Made by a program: the position numbers and the translations under genes. From a virus, in the IMG/VR virus record IMGVR_UViG_3300020411_000074, positions 1-35,790 of that record: DNA of 35,790 nucleotides. The stretch is one strand, 5' to 3'. The notes under the pieces are model-generated. The model saw only the letters and a list, made by a program, of their open reading frames with translations. It was not told the origin of the DNA and did not search any database. Each line of letters starts with the position of its first letter. Position 1 is the first letter of the stretch. Positions 7,322 through 16,978 of the stretch are shown here, one piece after another.

Positions 7322-9798
7322 GCAAGTTTTATACTAACATCCAACTAGCAGGAGATACAATCCTGTATAGAGGGTATGAGAATGGAAAACCTGTGCAGTT
7401 TCGTTCTCATTTTTCTCCTACATTATATGTCTTATCAAAAAATAAAGAGAAGTTTCAAACTCTTGATGGAAGATATGTCTCACCTGTTAAGTTTGACAAA
7501 CCAAGAGAAGGTAGAGAATTTATTCGTCAGTATGATGGTGTAGAAGGTTTTGAAGTTCATGGGTATGAACGTTTCGTATATCAATATATCAGACAAGAGT
7601 TTCCTGATGACGTAGATTATAATGTCAATCAGATAAAGATGTACGCAATGGACATCGAGGTTCAATGCGAAAACGGTTTCCCTGATGTAGAAGCAGCAGC
7701 AGAAGAAATGCTATCAATCACCATTAAAGATATGGTGACTAAAAAGTTTTACATCTGGGCAGTCAAAGATTTTAATACAGAACACCAGAAGTTTATATTT
7801 GATACTGAACGTGAGATGCTTATGCATTTCATAGACTGGTGGGTGAAACACACCCCAGATATCTTGACAGGATGGAATGTAAACCTTTATGATGTACCAT
7901 ACATATGTCGTAGGGTTAAAAGAATCCTAGGTTCCAAATGGATGAACTCTATTTCACCTTGGAATCGTGCAAATGAGAGGGAAGTTTATGTCCAAGGACG
8001 CAAGAACTATGCTTATGATGTTAGTGGGGTTAACATTCTTGACTATCTCGACCTTTACCGTAAGTTTACTTATAGTAACCAAGAATCCTATCGACTTGAT
8101 CACATCGCTCATGTCGAGTTAGGACAACGTAAGGTTGACCATAGTGAGTATGAAAACTTCAAAGATTTCTATACATCAGATTGGCAGAAGTTTATTGAAT
8201 ATAACATTCAAGATACAGAATTGATTGATCGTCTTGAAGAGAAGATGAAGTTATTAGATCTTGCCATAACTATGAGTTATGATGCCAAGGTTAACTTTGA
8301 AGATGTGTACTCACAGGTTCGTATGTGGGATACAATGATCTACAACTATCTTACTGATAGAAATATTGTTGTCCCCCCTAAGAAGGGTGCAAAGAAAGAT
8401 GAAAAGTATGCAGGTGCCTATGTTAAAGAACCGATACCAGGAAAGTATGATTGGGTGGTTAGTTTTGACCTTAATAGTCTGTATCCTCACCTTATCATGC
8501 AGTACAATATCTCGCCAGAAACACTCTGGGAGACTAGACATCCCAGTGCGAGCGTTGAAAGGATTTTAAATGAAGAGATAACCATCGAAGATGATGTATG
8601 TGTATGTGCTAATGGTGCACAGTATCGTAAAGACATACAAGGTTTCTTACCTGAGATGATGGATAAGATCTACAAAGAACGTACGATCTATAAAAAGAAA
8701 ATGCTCGCAGCAAAACAAGCATATGAAAAAGCACCGACTGATAAACTACAAAGAGATATCTCCAAGTTTAATAACATTCAGATGGCGAGAAAGATCCAAC
8801 TTAATAGTGCTTATGGTGCTATTGGTAATCAATACTTTCGCTATTACAACCTTGCCAACGCAGAAGCTATTACTCTATCTGGTCAGGTTTCTATTCGTTG
8901 GATTGAAGGACGTATGAATAAATATCTAAACAAGATTCTTAAGACGGAGGATGTAGATTATGTCATTGCAAGTGATACTGATAGCATATATCTTAATCTC
9001 GGTCCTTTGGTTCAAAGTGTATACAAGGGGAGAGAGAAGGATGATAAAGTCATCGTTAGCTTCCTTGATAAGGTGTGTGATGTGGAATTTGAGAAATATA
9101 TTTCGGATTCTTATCAAGCGTTGGCCAACTACGTAAACGCTTATGACCAGAAGATGTTTATGAAACGTGAGACCATTGCCAACAAAGGTATATGGACTGC
9201 AAAGAAAAGATATATTTTAAATGCATGGGACATAGAAGGTGTAAGATTTGATCAACCTAAACTAAAAGTTATGGGTATTGAAGCGGTCAAGTCTAGTACA
9301 CCTGGTGCATGCAGAGAGAAAATTAAAGAGTGCTTGACTGTTATCATGAATGAAGGAGAAGAGGCAGCACAGGAGTTCATTGCAAACTTTAAAGATCACT
9401 TCAACGAGTTACCTGTTGAAGACATATCATTCCCCAGAGGATGCAATGGGATAAATAAATGGGCGAACCCATCCAGTATCTATAGTAAAGGAACACCCAT
9501 TCATGTTCGTGGTGCGTTGTTATACAACCACTACAATAAGAAGAATAACTTAATGCACAAATATCCCCTTATACAAGACGGTGAAAAAATTAAATTTGTT
9601 TATTTAAAAACACCTAATAAGTTTGGAGAAAATGTAGTGTCATTTATCAGCACCTTCCCAAAGGAGTTTGGACTTGACAAACAGGTGGATTATGAGTTAC
9701 AATTTGAGAAGAGTTTCCTTGACCCAATAAAGGTTATATTAGATACAATAGGATGGAAGTCGGAAAAGGTAGCAAGTTTGGAGTTTCTTTTTGGATGA
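7318..9798 (+). CDS. 43: T4-like family B DNA polymerase, gp43
   Basis: 826 residues, full length for cyanophage gp43. The N-terminal 3'-5' exonuclease shows ExoI D112-I-E114, ExoII TGWNVNLYDVPYI (D192) and ExoIII YNIQDTELI (D299). The polymerase domain shows motif A FDLNSLYPHLI (D384), motif B KIQLNSAYGAIGNQYFRY (492-509) and motif C SDTDS (553-556). All catalytic acids are present, so the enzyme should both polymerise and proofread. The start is a GTG giving MSKFYTNIQL, and there is no nearby ATG. It would work with the clamp and clamp loader (outside this window), gp41 and gp61. Confidence 0.98.
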   Translation: MSKFYTNIQLAGDTILYRGYENGKPVQFRSHFSPTLYVLSKNKEKFQTLDGRYVSPVKFDKPREGREFIRQYDGVEGFEVHGYERFVYQYIRQEFPDDVDYNVNQIKMYAMDIEVQCENGFPDVEAAAEEMLSITIKDMVTKKFYIWAVKDFNTEHQKFIFDTEREMLMHFIDWWVKHTPDILTGWNVNLYDVPYICRRVKRILGSKWMNSISPWNRANEREVYVQGRKNYAYDVSGVNILDYLDLYRKFTYSNQESYRLDHIAHVELGQRKVDHSEYENFKDFYTSDWQKFIEYNIQDTELIDRLEEKMKLLDLAITMSYDAKVNFEDVYSQVRMWDTMIYNYLTDRNIVVPPKKGAKKDEKYAGAYVKEPIPGKYDWVVSFDLNSLYPHLIMQYNISPETLWETRHPSASVERILNEEITIEDDVCVCANGAQYRKDIQGFLPEMMDKIYKERTIYKKKMLAAKQAYEKAPTDKLQRDISKFNNIQMARKIQLNSAYGAIGNQYFRYYNLANAEAITLSGQVSIRWIEGRMNKYLNKILKTEDVDYVIASDTDSIYLNLGPLVQSVYKGREKDDKVIVSFLDKVCDVEFEKYISDSYQALANYVNAYDQKMFMKRETIANKGIWTAKKRYILNAWDIEGVRFDQPKLKVMGIEAVKSSTPGACREKIKECLTVIMNEGEEAAQEFIANFKDHFNELPVEDISFPRGCNGINKWANPSSIYSKGTPIHVRGALLYNHYNKKNNLMHKYPLIQDGEKIKFVYLKTPNKFGENVVSFISTFPKEFGLDKQVDYELQFEKSFLDPIKVILDTIGWKSEKVASLEFLFG

Positions 9799-9947
9799 CT
9801 ATTTTTATTGTTGAATATAAAAAAGCATTTGGTGCAGGTGAGCACATGCAGGAAAAGGAATTTCACGATGAGGTAGAAGCACGTTGGTTTGAAAAAGCAA
9901 AGCAACGTTCTAATCACATCACTAAACTTACTAAACGTTCCCCTTAA
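9795..9947 (+). CDS. Small basic protein between gp43 and uvsX
   Basis: 50 residues. The ATG overlaps the gp43 stop as ATGA and the stop ends one base before the uvsX ATG, so the three genes are read as a chain. The N-terminus is hydrophobic and beta-like ([12 protein letters not shown]). The rest is a charged, basic helix rich in Lys, Arg, His and Glu. Position and fixed spacing argue it is real. Function unknown. Confidence 0.7.
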   Translation: MTIFIVEYKKAFGAGEHMQEKEFHDEVEARWFEKAKQRSNHITKLTKRSP

Positions 9948-9948
9948 C

Positions 9949-10956
9949 ATGAATTTTCTCAAAGATGTAGCAACGGAGATTGACAATGAATATGCTGCAC
10001 TTGTCAGCGACGGAGTTTCAGCTGGTGATACAAGCGGTTTTATCGACACTGGTAGCCATGTATTTAATGCTTTATTATCTGGGTCGATCTATGGAGGCAT
10101 CCCAGGAAACAAGATCACTGCTCTCGCAGGAGAGTCAAGTACTGGTAAGACTTATTTTTGTCTCGGCATCGTTCAGCATTTCCTTGAGTCTGATCCCGAT
10201 TCTGGTGTCATATATTTCGAGTCCGAATCTGCCCTTTCTAAAGAGTTAATAGAGAGTAGAGGTATAGACTCATCACGTATGTTGATAGTTCCTATTACTA
10301 CTGTCCAAGAATTTAGAACTCAAGCAATAAGAATTTTAGATAAATACCTTCAACAGAGTGATCGCAAACCATTAATGTTTGTGTTAGACTCTCTTGGTAT
10401 GCTTTCCACAACGAAAGAAGTTGAAGACGCTGAAGCAGGTAAAGAAACACGAGACATGACTCGTGCTCAAATTGTTAAGTCAATCTTTAGAGTTTTAACT
10501 TTAAAACTTGGAAAAGCAAATGTTCCCTTAATAGTTACAAATCACACTTATGATGTCGTCGGATCTTATATCCCTACTAAAGAAATGGGAGGAGGCTCTG
10601 GTCTCAAGTACGCCGCGTCTACGATCATTTATCTTTCTAAGAAAAAAGAAAAGGATAAGACGGAAGTTGTTGGTAACATTATTAAGGCTAAGACGGCTAA
10701 AAGTAGACTTACAAAAGAAAACTCCGACATAGAAACTAGACTGTTCTATGATGAAAGAGGTCTAGACAAATACTATGGACTCTTAGAATTAGGTGAGAAG
10801 TATGGAATCTTTGAACGCAAAGGAAATAGGATCGTTGTTGGTGATAGCAGTGTATATCCTTCTGCAATACTTAAGGATCCAGAAACATATTTCACCGAAG
10901 AGATAATGGAGAAACTAGACGTAGCTGCTGCCAAAGAGTTTAGTTATGGCAACTAG
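9949..10956 (+). CDS. uvsX: UvsX recombinase (RecA-like)
   Basis: 335 residues from the ATG at 9949; the frame is open upstream, but an earlier start would overlap the preceding gene. Walker A is GESSTGKT (61-68), Walker [10 protein letters not shown] (141-149). A Gly-rich [11 protein letters not shown] loop matches the L2/RecA region. UvsX coats single-stranded DNA and drives strand invasion, which T4-type phages use both for repair and to start replication late in infection. It follows gp43 directly and precedes gp41, keeping replication and recombination in one unit. Confidence 0.97.
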   Translation: MNFLKDVATEIDNEYAALVSDGVSAGDTSGFIDTGSHVFNALLSGSIYGGIPGNKITALAGESSTGKTYFCLGIVQHFLESDPDSGVIYFESESALSKELIESRGIDSSRMLIVPITTVQEFRTQAIRILDKYLQQSDRKPLMFVLDSLGMLSTTKEVEDAEAGKETRDMTRAQIVKSIFRVLTLKLGKANVPLIVTNHTYDVVGSYIPTKEMGGGSGLKYAASTIIYLSKKKEKDKTEVVGNIIKAKTAKSRLTKENSDIETRLFYDERGLDKYYGLLELGEKYGIFERKGNRIVVGDSSVYPSAILKDPETYFTEEIMEKLDVAAAKEFSYGN

Positions 10957-11512
10957 ATTATCAGATTATATTAAGACATATGATGACAAACTTGATAAGT
11001 CTTTTTGTGAAACTATCATTAACACGTTTCATGAATCCGACAGCATATATGTTGATCGAGAGCAGCGACCAACTTTCCGAGAGTTAAATATATCAGAAAG
11101 GTATTTGAATAAAGATCCTAAATGGATGTCTATTCAAGCAAGACTATCTGACATCTTAACTGTAAGTGCTAAAAGTTATATTAATTATTTGGATGTAGGA
11201 CCTGACTTTCCTGCACAGTACGGATTTGAACAGTTCCGTATGAAGATGTATGATAATAATGGTAAAGATCAATTCAAAGATCATGTTGATGTTGGAGACT
11301 ATGCTTCTGCTAAAAGGTTTCTTGTTATGTTTCTATATCTAAATGATGTAGAAGAAGGAGGAGAAACAAATTTCCCTAAACTTGATGTTGCAATAAAACC
11401 GAAATGTGGTAGAATACTTTTGTTCCCTGCTAATTGGCAGTATAGACACTCAGGACTACCACCAGTGTCATCTCAAAAATACATTGTTGGTTCTTATTTA
11501 CACTACACATGA
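10946..11512 (+). CDS. Prolyl-4-hydroxylase-like 2OG-Fe(II) oxygenase
   Basis: 188 residues. H113-x-D115 (KDHVDV), distal H168 (YRHSGLPP) and K178 ([12 protein letters not shown]) give a complete iron and 2-oxoglutarate site in the prolyl-4-hydroxylase layout; [15 protein letters not shown] is a classic strand of the same family. It is inserted between uvsX (11-base overlap) and gp41 (ATGA overlap). Such enzymes hydroxylate proteins, or in some phages may act on nucleic acid; the target here is unknown. Its place inside the replication unit suggests early expression. Confidence 0.88.
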   Translation: MATRLSDYIKTYDDKLDKSFCETIINTFHESDSIYVDREQRPTFRELNISERYLNKDPKWMSIQARLSDILTVSAKSYINYLDVGPDFPAQYGFEQFRMKMYDNNGKDQFKDHVDVGDYASAKRFLVMFLYLNDVEEGGETNFPKLDVAIKPKCGRILLFPANWQYRHSGLPPVSSQKYIVGSYLHYT

Positions 11513-12876
11513 ATCTAGAAGTTACCATACTGAATAATCTGATATCAAATGAAGAGTTTACCCGCAAGGTATTACCTTTCTTGAAGTCAGATTATTTTAC
11601 TGTACGATCATACAAGATAATCTTCGCTGAAATCCATGAGTATATTTCTAATTACAATGCATTGCCTTCTCTGAATGCATTGAGTATTGAGTGTCAAGAA
11701 AGAACTGATTTATCAGAGAGTCAGTTCAAAGATATTATGGAGGTATTAAGTGGCTTATCCAATGAGAAAGCAGAACTGGATTGGATCATTGATTCAACGG
11801 AAAAGTGGTGTCAGGAAAGAGCGATTTATCTCTCACTTATGGAGAGTGTCAAGATCGCAGATGGACAGGATGAAAAGAGGGATAAGGGGGCTATTCCACA
11901 AATACTAAGTGATGCATTAGGTGTGTCGTTTGACCAAAATGTAGGTCATGATTACTTACAGAACTACGAAGAAAGATACGACTTCTACCATAAGACTGAG
12001 GAAAAGATTCCTTTTGACTTGGAGTTCTTTAACAAGATTACAAAGGGTGGTCTTCCTAACAAGACTCTCAATGTTGCTCTTGCAGGGACTGGTGTGGGTA
12101 AGTCTCTTTTTATGTGCCATGTCACTAGTAGTTGTTTGCTCCAAGGTAAGAACGTTCTCTATATTACTATGGAGATGGCAGAGGAAAAGATTGCCGAAAG
12201 AATAGATGCTAATCTATTGAACGTTCCTATTCAAAAATTACATGACTTACCAAGAGCAATGTACGAGAATAAAATATCTGCATTAAGTAAGAAGACTCAA
12301 GGTAAATTAATTATCAAAGAATATCCTACAGCATCTGCACATGTAGGACATTTCAAAGCATTATTAAATGAATTAGAACTGAAGAGAAATATTAAACCTG
12401 ATATTATATTCGTAGACTATCTAAATATCTGTGCCTCTCAGAGGTATAAAGGATCTATAGTAAACTCGTATACCTATGTTAAAGCGATTGCTGAAGAACT
12501 CCGTGGTCTTGCAGTTGAGACTAATGTACCTATCGTCACCGCTACTCAGACGACTCGTTCTGGCTTTGGGAGTAGTGATGTTGATCTTACTGATACAAGC
12601 GAAAGTTTTGGGCTTCCCGCAACTGCTGATCTTATGTTTGCTCTTATTTCTACGGAGGAATTGGAAGAACAGAATCAAATAATGGTCAAGCAATTAAAGA
12701 ATAGATACTATGATCCTACTTTGAACAAAAGATTTTGCTTAGGTATTGACAGATCTAAGATGAGGTTGTATGATGTTGATGAAGCACAGAAAGATCTCGT
12801 TGACGCAGGTGTTGAAGATAAGATCATTAAAAAAATTTCTGGTAAAAAATCCTTCGCTGAATTAAAGTATGATTGA
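11509..12876 (+). CDS. 41: Replicative DNA helicase, gp41
   Basis: 455 residues, DnaB-like. An N-terminal helical domain (1-150) is followed by a RecA-type motor with Walker A AGTGVGKS (192-199) and Walker B DIIFVDYLNI (about 300). The H3 region is TATQTTRSGFGSSDVDLTD, and arginine-finger-like LKNRYYDP follows near 405. The hexamer moves 5' to 3' on the lagging strand and recruits gp61 primase, encoded 8.5 kb downstream. The start overlaps the preceding stop as ATGA. Confidence 0.96.
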   Translation: MNLEVTILNNLISNEEFTRKVLPFLKSDYFTVRSYKIIFAEIHEYISNYNALPSLNALSIECQERTDLSESQFKDIMEVLSGLSNEKAELDWIIDSTEKWCQERAIYLSLMESVKIADGQDEKRDKGAIPQILSDALGVSFDQNVGHDYLQNYEERYDFYHKTEEKIPFDLEFFNKITKGGLPNKTLNVALAGTGVGKSLFMCHVTSSCLLQGKNVLYITMEMAEEKIAERIDANLLNVPIQKLHDLPRAMYENKISALSKKTQGKLIIKEYPTASAHVGHFKALLNELELKRNIKPDIIFVDYLNICASQRYKGSIVNSYTYVKAIAEELRGLAVETNVPIVTATQTTRSGFGSSDVDLTDTSESFGLPATADLMFALISTEELEEQNQIMVKQLKNRYYDPTLNKRFCLGIDRSKMRLYDVDEAQKDLVDAGVEDKIIKKISGKKSFAELKYD

Positions 12877-13270
12877 TTTTCTAAAGTATACAAAGTTTGT
12901 TAATGCTGTAACTTCTAATGAAAGTAAGTACGGTGGGCATTTCCAAGATCGTCTAAGAGAATTATATTCTAAAGACTTCTCTTCACATAGAGCATTGACT
13001 GCTGCACTAGGATTATGTGCTGAGTCAGGAGAATTTACTGAAATAGTAAAGAAGATATTATTCCAAGGTAAACCAGTTACTCAAGAGAATCTAACTCATA
13101 TGAAACGTGAACTAGGTGATATCATGTGGTATTTTATACAGGCATGTATAGCACTAGATGTATCACCAGAAGAGATTATAGAAATGAATGTAGATAAGTT
13201 AAAGAGTAGATATCCTGGTGGAGAGTTTGATGTTCATTACTCAGAAAATAGAAAGGAAGGAGATCTATGA
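12869..13270 (+). CDS. mazG: MazG-type nucleotide pyrophosphohydrolase
   Basis: 133 residues, one all-alpha NTP-PPase domain. The metal-binding motif is AESGEFTEIVKKI (E52, E55, E58) followed by KRELGDIMWYF (E81, D84). Cellular MazG hydrolyses NTPs. Cyanophage MazG was proposed to lower ppGpp, but purified phage enzymes prefer dGTP and dCTP, so a role in recycling host nucleotides is likely. It overlaps gp41 by 8 bases. The end carries a strong AAGGAGAT ribosome site for the next small gene. Confidence 0.93.
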   Translation: MIDFLKYTKFVNAVTSNESKYGGHFQDRLRELYSKDFSSHRALTAALGLCAESGEFTEIVKKILFQGKPVTQENLTHMKRELGDIMWYFIQACIALDVSPEEIIEMNVDKLKSRYPGGEFDVHYSENRKEGDL

Positions 13271-13419
13271 ACTGTTGGCATTGTCAGACTGAATTGATCT
13301 GGGGTTGTGATTATAGTATGGATGAGATAAATGATGGTGATGAATCTGAATATGATTTCTATTCAACATTTACATGTCCTAAGTGTGAATCATATGTAGA
13401 AGTGTTTCATCACAAATAA
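13267..13419 (+). CDS. Mini zinc-ribbon protein
   Basis: 50 residues. Two CxxC pairs (CWHC at 3-6 and CPKC at 37-40) separated by an acidic Asp/Glu/Tyr loop form a zinc ribbon. The ATG overlaps the mazG stop (ATGA) and the stop overlaps the next ATG (TAATG). AAGGAG stands just before the start. Zinc ribbons of this size often bind nucleic acid or a polymerase subunit. No partner can be named. Confidence 0.8.
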   Translation: MNCWHCQTELIWGCDYSMDEINDGDESEYDFYSTFTCPKCESYVEVFHHK

Positions 13420-14147
13420 TGGCATACTTAGTTCATCCTCTACCACCTAGAAAAGTCTGGGTGAAGAAAGAATATCTATACGATCTTGAGAAAGGATACG
13501 GTGAATTGACACCTGGTCTATGGATTTCTGTACGAAGCATACAGGCAAAGGCATTATACTTTGAGACATTACTAACTGACTACGGTGCACTGTTTGACAA
13601 GTTACCATTGAGTGCATTTGTATGGAAAGAAGATATAGATTGGGATAATCAATTACCATTAGATGTATTAGAACTATGGGATTGTTTTGATTATAATATT
13701 ACTGTGGTAGAGAAACCCATACTAGGTAGATGTCAGTTCTTTGGTAAGGATAGAAAGATGCATGCAGGAGAGTATGAGTTTACTATTGATACTGCACATC
13801 CAGACTTCTCTGTATTAGATACTAACTTCTCAGAGCATGATCCTGAGCATAAGACATTTAATATTATTGCACTAGACAATGGACAGTTTGCTGCACAACC
13901 AAACAATAGATGTCAGTTCTTTGATAACAGTTTAGTTGATAATGATAATCTAAAGATACCTGATTTCAAGGTGTGTACACAGAACTATGCAGTAGAGACA
14001 CTACCTAAATGGTGGTCAGTAGGACATACAGATGAGTGGGCATACAAAACACAAGAGGAAGAACCAGAAGTATACTGGTCAAGTAAGGCATTAGATGACT
14101 TAGATGAAATAAATAAAAATAAAAACGATGGCGAAGGCAAAGATTGA
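13419..14147 (+). CDS. Conserved hypothetical protein
   Basis: 242 residues, acidic overall with many Trp, Phe and Asp. The segment GRCQFFGKDRKMHAGEYEFTIDT (about 103-125) partly recurs as NNRCQFFDNSLVD (about 162-174), which suggests an internal duplication of a beta unit. The tail is highly charged. Starts on the zinc-ribbon stop and overlaps the next gene by 20 bases. I do not recognise a function; it belongs to the conserved block following mazG. Confidence 0.75.
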   Translation: MAYLVHPLPPRKVWVKKEYLYDLEKGYGELTPGLWISVRSIQAKALYFETLLTDYGALFDKLPLSAFVWKEDIDWDNQLPLDVLELWDCFDYNITVVEKPILGRCQFFGKDRKMHAGEYEFTIDTAHPDFSVLDTNFSEHDPEHKTFNIIALDNGQFAAQPNNRCQFFDNSLVDNDNLKIPDFKVCTQNYAVETLPKWWSVGHTDEWAYKTQEEEPEVYWSSKALDDLDEINKNKNDGEGKD

Positions 14148-15255
14148 TGCCAACCGAGGAGATTTATTTGAAGCATTTTTTGCAGCAGCAGTAGCAGCAA
14201 GATTTGTTAAGAGGATGGAGAAAAAAACTGAGAGGAAACTACCTCTAGTTGAAGGTAAAGATGTTGATAAGGTTCTCACTGAAATGATGAAGAGAGGATA
14301 TAAGAAAAAAGTAAATGATGTTGGCAGTGCAATTATGGATACTGTATCAGTTAGTGTTTCTATACCTGCAAAGGCAACAGCATTTCTACAGAAGAAAGAG
14401 AACTGGAAAAAGGTAACTGATCTTAGGGATGGTGCTATTAGATTTGTTAATGGTAATCAAAAGATTAATATACAATCAAAAGATCTATCTCTCAATGTCA
14501 AAGATGATACTATAAAAGTAATAGCAGCAGGAACAGAAGATCAGAAAGGTACTAAGGCAGACGTTAAGGTAGAAATAAAATCAAAAGATAAAAAATATAA
14601 GACTACAGATTACTCTCTTAAAGTATCTGGTGGTGAACAGTTCCATCAGGTATCTGGATTAGGATTTGATAAGTTTGTCAATATATTTGGTGAGATGGGA
14701 CTGAGTGTCAAAGAATCTCAAGCGATATATGAGAAGAAATTAACCGAGTTCTTTGACAATGAAGTATACACTAAGAAATATTCTAGTAGAGAAGATGCTG
14801 AGAAAACTGGTGGCGGTGATAACTTAAAAGAATCAGCAAAGGTTGTATATGAACAGGCACAAAGAACACTTGAGAAAGGATTGAACGCAAACTTTGCATC
14901 AGATGTAAAGAAAAAGTTTGCAGACTATATTGTATTTGGATTGTCTAGAAATGTAGAGACTGAACTAGTTAAATTTGAGAGTGAAAAAGAAGTTAAAAGT
15001 TTTGTTATCAATGAACAGTTCAAAGAACAACTACTACAAGGACGTTATACTACTGAACTAGTTAAGACAGGTAGTCCTACTGTTAAAATATATCGTGCAG
15101 ATGATACTGGTAAGAAATTAGCAGGTAAAGAAAACTTTATCATGCAGATCAGATATAAACTTGAGGTTGCTAGTAGTTCATCTCAAGGTACTAAAGTATA
15201 TAAATTCTATCCAAGGCACTATCTAGAGGCACAACCAGGTATGTTTTCACTTTAG
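14128..15255 (+). CDS. Conserved hypothetical protein, possible PD-(D/E)xK nuclease
   Basis: 375 residues, Lys-rich. The N-terminus (DANRGDLFEAFFAAAVAARF) is a helix typical of restriction-enzyme-like proteins. Near 145-175 a D...VEIKSK strand (D with E-x-K) is followed by DYSLKVSGGEQFHQVSG, the strand pattern seen in several type II nuclease families. The C-terminal half is helical with a final beta region. No confirmed homology is available to me, so nuclease is a low-confidence suggestion. It overlaps the previous gene by 20 bases and ends 39 bases before the next. Confidence 0.7.
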   Translation: MAKAKIDANRGDLFEAFFAAAVAARFVKRMEKKTERKLPLVEGKDVDKVLTEMMKRGYKKKVNDVGSAIMDTVSVSVSIPAKATAFLQKKENWKKVTDLRDGAIRFVNGNQKINIQSKDLSLNVKDDTIKVIAAGTEDQKGTKADVKVEIKSKDKKYKTTDYSLKVSGGEQFHQVSGLGFDKFVNIFGEMGLSVKESQAIYEKKLTEFFDNEVYTKKYSSREDAEKTGGGDNLKESAKVVYEQAQRTLEKGLNANFASDVKKKFADYIVFGLSRNVETELVKFESEKEVKSFVINEQFKEQLLQGRYTTELVKTGSPTVKIYRADDTGKKLAGKENFIMQIRYKLEVASSSSQGTKVYKFYPRHYLEAQPGMFSL

Positions 15256-15294
15256 CCTAAATAATATTTGAGAGCGACCTCATTCCTATTATAA

Positions 15295-16452
15295 ATGAAG
15301 AAATTTAGTTTATTCCTTGCTGAAGCAGAAAGAACAATGGCAGCAAAGGAAGCAGAAAAACGAAATCTTAGACACGTGGGTTACGGAAAGTATGCCGATC
15401 AAGCTGGCAATGTAACACACATGTCAAAAGCAGGGAAGCTTGTAAGACTTACAGCAGCAGAATTAGCAAAAGGAGATGCAACCAATGGAGGAGAAGAAAC
15501 GACATCTGGCGATGGTCAGGTCGATCAAGGTAGCATATCTATTACTTTTGGAAGATTTAATCCTCCAACTACAGGACATGAGGCACTCATAAAAAAAGTA
15601 GCAGAGAGTGCAAAAAATGGAGAGTATCGAATATACCCCTCAAGGACGCAGGATGATAAGAAGAATCCCCTTGACCCTTCGACGAAGGTTAAGTTTATGC
15701 ATAAGGCGTACCCAGATCATACGAACGCTATTGTCTCTAATGAAGAAATGCGTACAATATTTGATGTTCTGGAAGCGTTAGACTCAGAAGGATATAGTGA
15801 TGTTAATATTATTGTAGGTGGTGATAGAGTTAGTGAGTTTAATTCACTAGCACAGAAATATAATGGACAAGCTTATACATTTGAAAACATAATGGTGACA
15901 TCAGCAGGTGATAGAGATCCTGATGGTGAAGGCATAGAAGGTATGTCTGCATCTAAACAACGTAAGTTGGCATCTGAAAATAATTACGCTGAGTTTGAAA
16001 AGGGATGTCCTAAAGGATTAAAACCAAAAGACAGACAGGAACTGTTTAATACACTCAAAGGAGCAATGAAAGTTGAAGAGTGTGTAGATGATTTTAATGA
16101 AGTTTCGTTTCATTTATATGAGATAGCACCTAAATTAGATCCGAAGGGGCTGCGTGAAGCATACCTCACAGAAGGACTATTTTCTATAGGTAGTTATGTC
16201 GAGAACCTCAACACAGGGATCATTTCTAAAGTTGTTAGTCGTGGCAGCAATTACGTCATCTCTATTGATGAGCATGATAATATATTTCGCAGTTGGTTAA
16301 AAGACTTAGTAGAAACAGATTTTGATGAATCCCAATGGTCTGAACCTGCTACACGTGAGTTCGGAACAGATAGTTTAGATGCTTACGTGCGTAAATTAAC
16401 GCCAGGACAATTTCTAAAGAAGATAAATAAAAAGGAGAAAGTACTGCAATGA
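15295..16452 (+). CDS. Nucleotidyltransferase-like protein with capsid-targeting-like leader
   Basis: 385 residues. Residues 81-95 (ISITFGRFNPPTTGH) are the ATP-binding TxGH motif of the cytidylyltransferase/NMNAT superfamily. GMSASKQR (216-223) takes the place of the ISSTxxR motif, and IIVGGDRVSEF lies between. These enzymes transfer AMP or CMP to a phosphate group; here the acceptor is unknown. Residues 1-11 (MKKFSLFLAEA) resemble the T4 capsid-targeting leader of internal proteins, with LAE/A as a gp21-type cleavage site. Residues 260-385 are a separate C-terminal domain. A CTAAATAAT motif lies 30 bases upstream. Confidence 0.85.
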   Translation: MKKFSLFLAEAERTMAAKEAEKRNLRHVGYGKYADQAGNVTHMSKAGKLVRLTAAELAKGDATNGGEETTSGDGQVDQGSISITFGRFNPPTTGHEALIKKVAESAKNGEYRIYPSRTQDDKKNPLDPSTKVKFMHKAYPDHTNAIVSNEEMRTIFDVLEALDSEGYSDVNIIVGGDRVSEFNSLAQKYNGQAYTFENIMVTSAGDRDPDGEGIEGMSASKQRKLASENNYAEFEKGCPKGLKPKDRQELFNTLKGAMKVEECVDDFNEVSFHLYEIAPKLDPKGLREAYLTEGLFSIGSYVENLNTGIISKVVSRGSNYVISIDEHDNIFRSWLKDLVETDFDESQWSEPATREFGTDSLDAYVRKLTPGQFLKKINKKEKVLQ

Positions 16453-16976
16453 CAATGAAGACCTTTACTGACATACAATTACCTGATATGAGCGATGCAT
16501 ATCGTCAGGTGCAAGCCATAGCTGAAAAGAAAGCAAAGAAAGATTACGATGGTGATGGCAAGATCGAAAGTGGATCAGAAGAACATGCAGGAGCAGTTCA
16601 TAATGCTATCCAAAAGAAGAAAGGTCTAAAACCTGACGGAAAAGACACTCGTAAGGAAGAGGTAGAAGTAGATGAAGCTACACTAGCAACAGCACGTAAG
16701 AATATTGGTAGAGATCCTAAGAAAAAATCTTGTTGGAAAGGTTACACAGCAACAGGCACTAAGATGAAGGATGGTAGAGCAGTACCTGATTGTAAGAAAG
16801 AAGAGGTAGAACAAATTGATGAGATATCTGCAGACCTAGCACTCAAAGCTTCTAAAAAAGCAGACATAGAGAGAGGAAAGGCAGCACATGCAGGTGACAA
16901 AGAAAGAGCAGTGTCTAAATTACAGCAAGCAAAACGTTTATACAAGAAGCAAGCCGCAAAAAGATTAGGAAAGTAG
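16449..16976 (+). CDS. Lys-rich protein with EF-hand-like loop
   Basis: 175 residues, very basic and probably extended. DYDGDGKIESGSEEH (33-47) has the spacing of an EF-hand calcium loop (D-x-D-G-D-G-x-I-x-S). SCWKGYTATGTKMKDGRAVPDC (about 93-114) is a Cys-bounded module. EEVEVDEATL and EEVEQIDEIS are two acidic linkers separating modules. It overlaps the previous gene by 4 bases (ATGA). Modular Lys-rich proteins of this kind occur in T4-like cyanophages, but their role is unsettled. A packaged DNA-binding or scaffold-core protein is inference. Confidence 0.75.
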   Translation: MTMKTFTDIQLPDMSDAYRQVQAIAEKKAKKDYDGDGKIESGSEEHAGAVHNAIQKKKGLKPDGKDTRKEEVEVDEATLATARKNIGRDPKKKSCWKGYTATGTKMKDGRAVPDCKKEEVEQIDEISADLALKASKKADIERGKAAHAGDKERAVSKLQQAKRLYKKQAAKRLGK

Positions 16977-16978
16977 TA

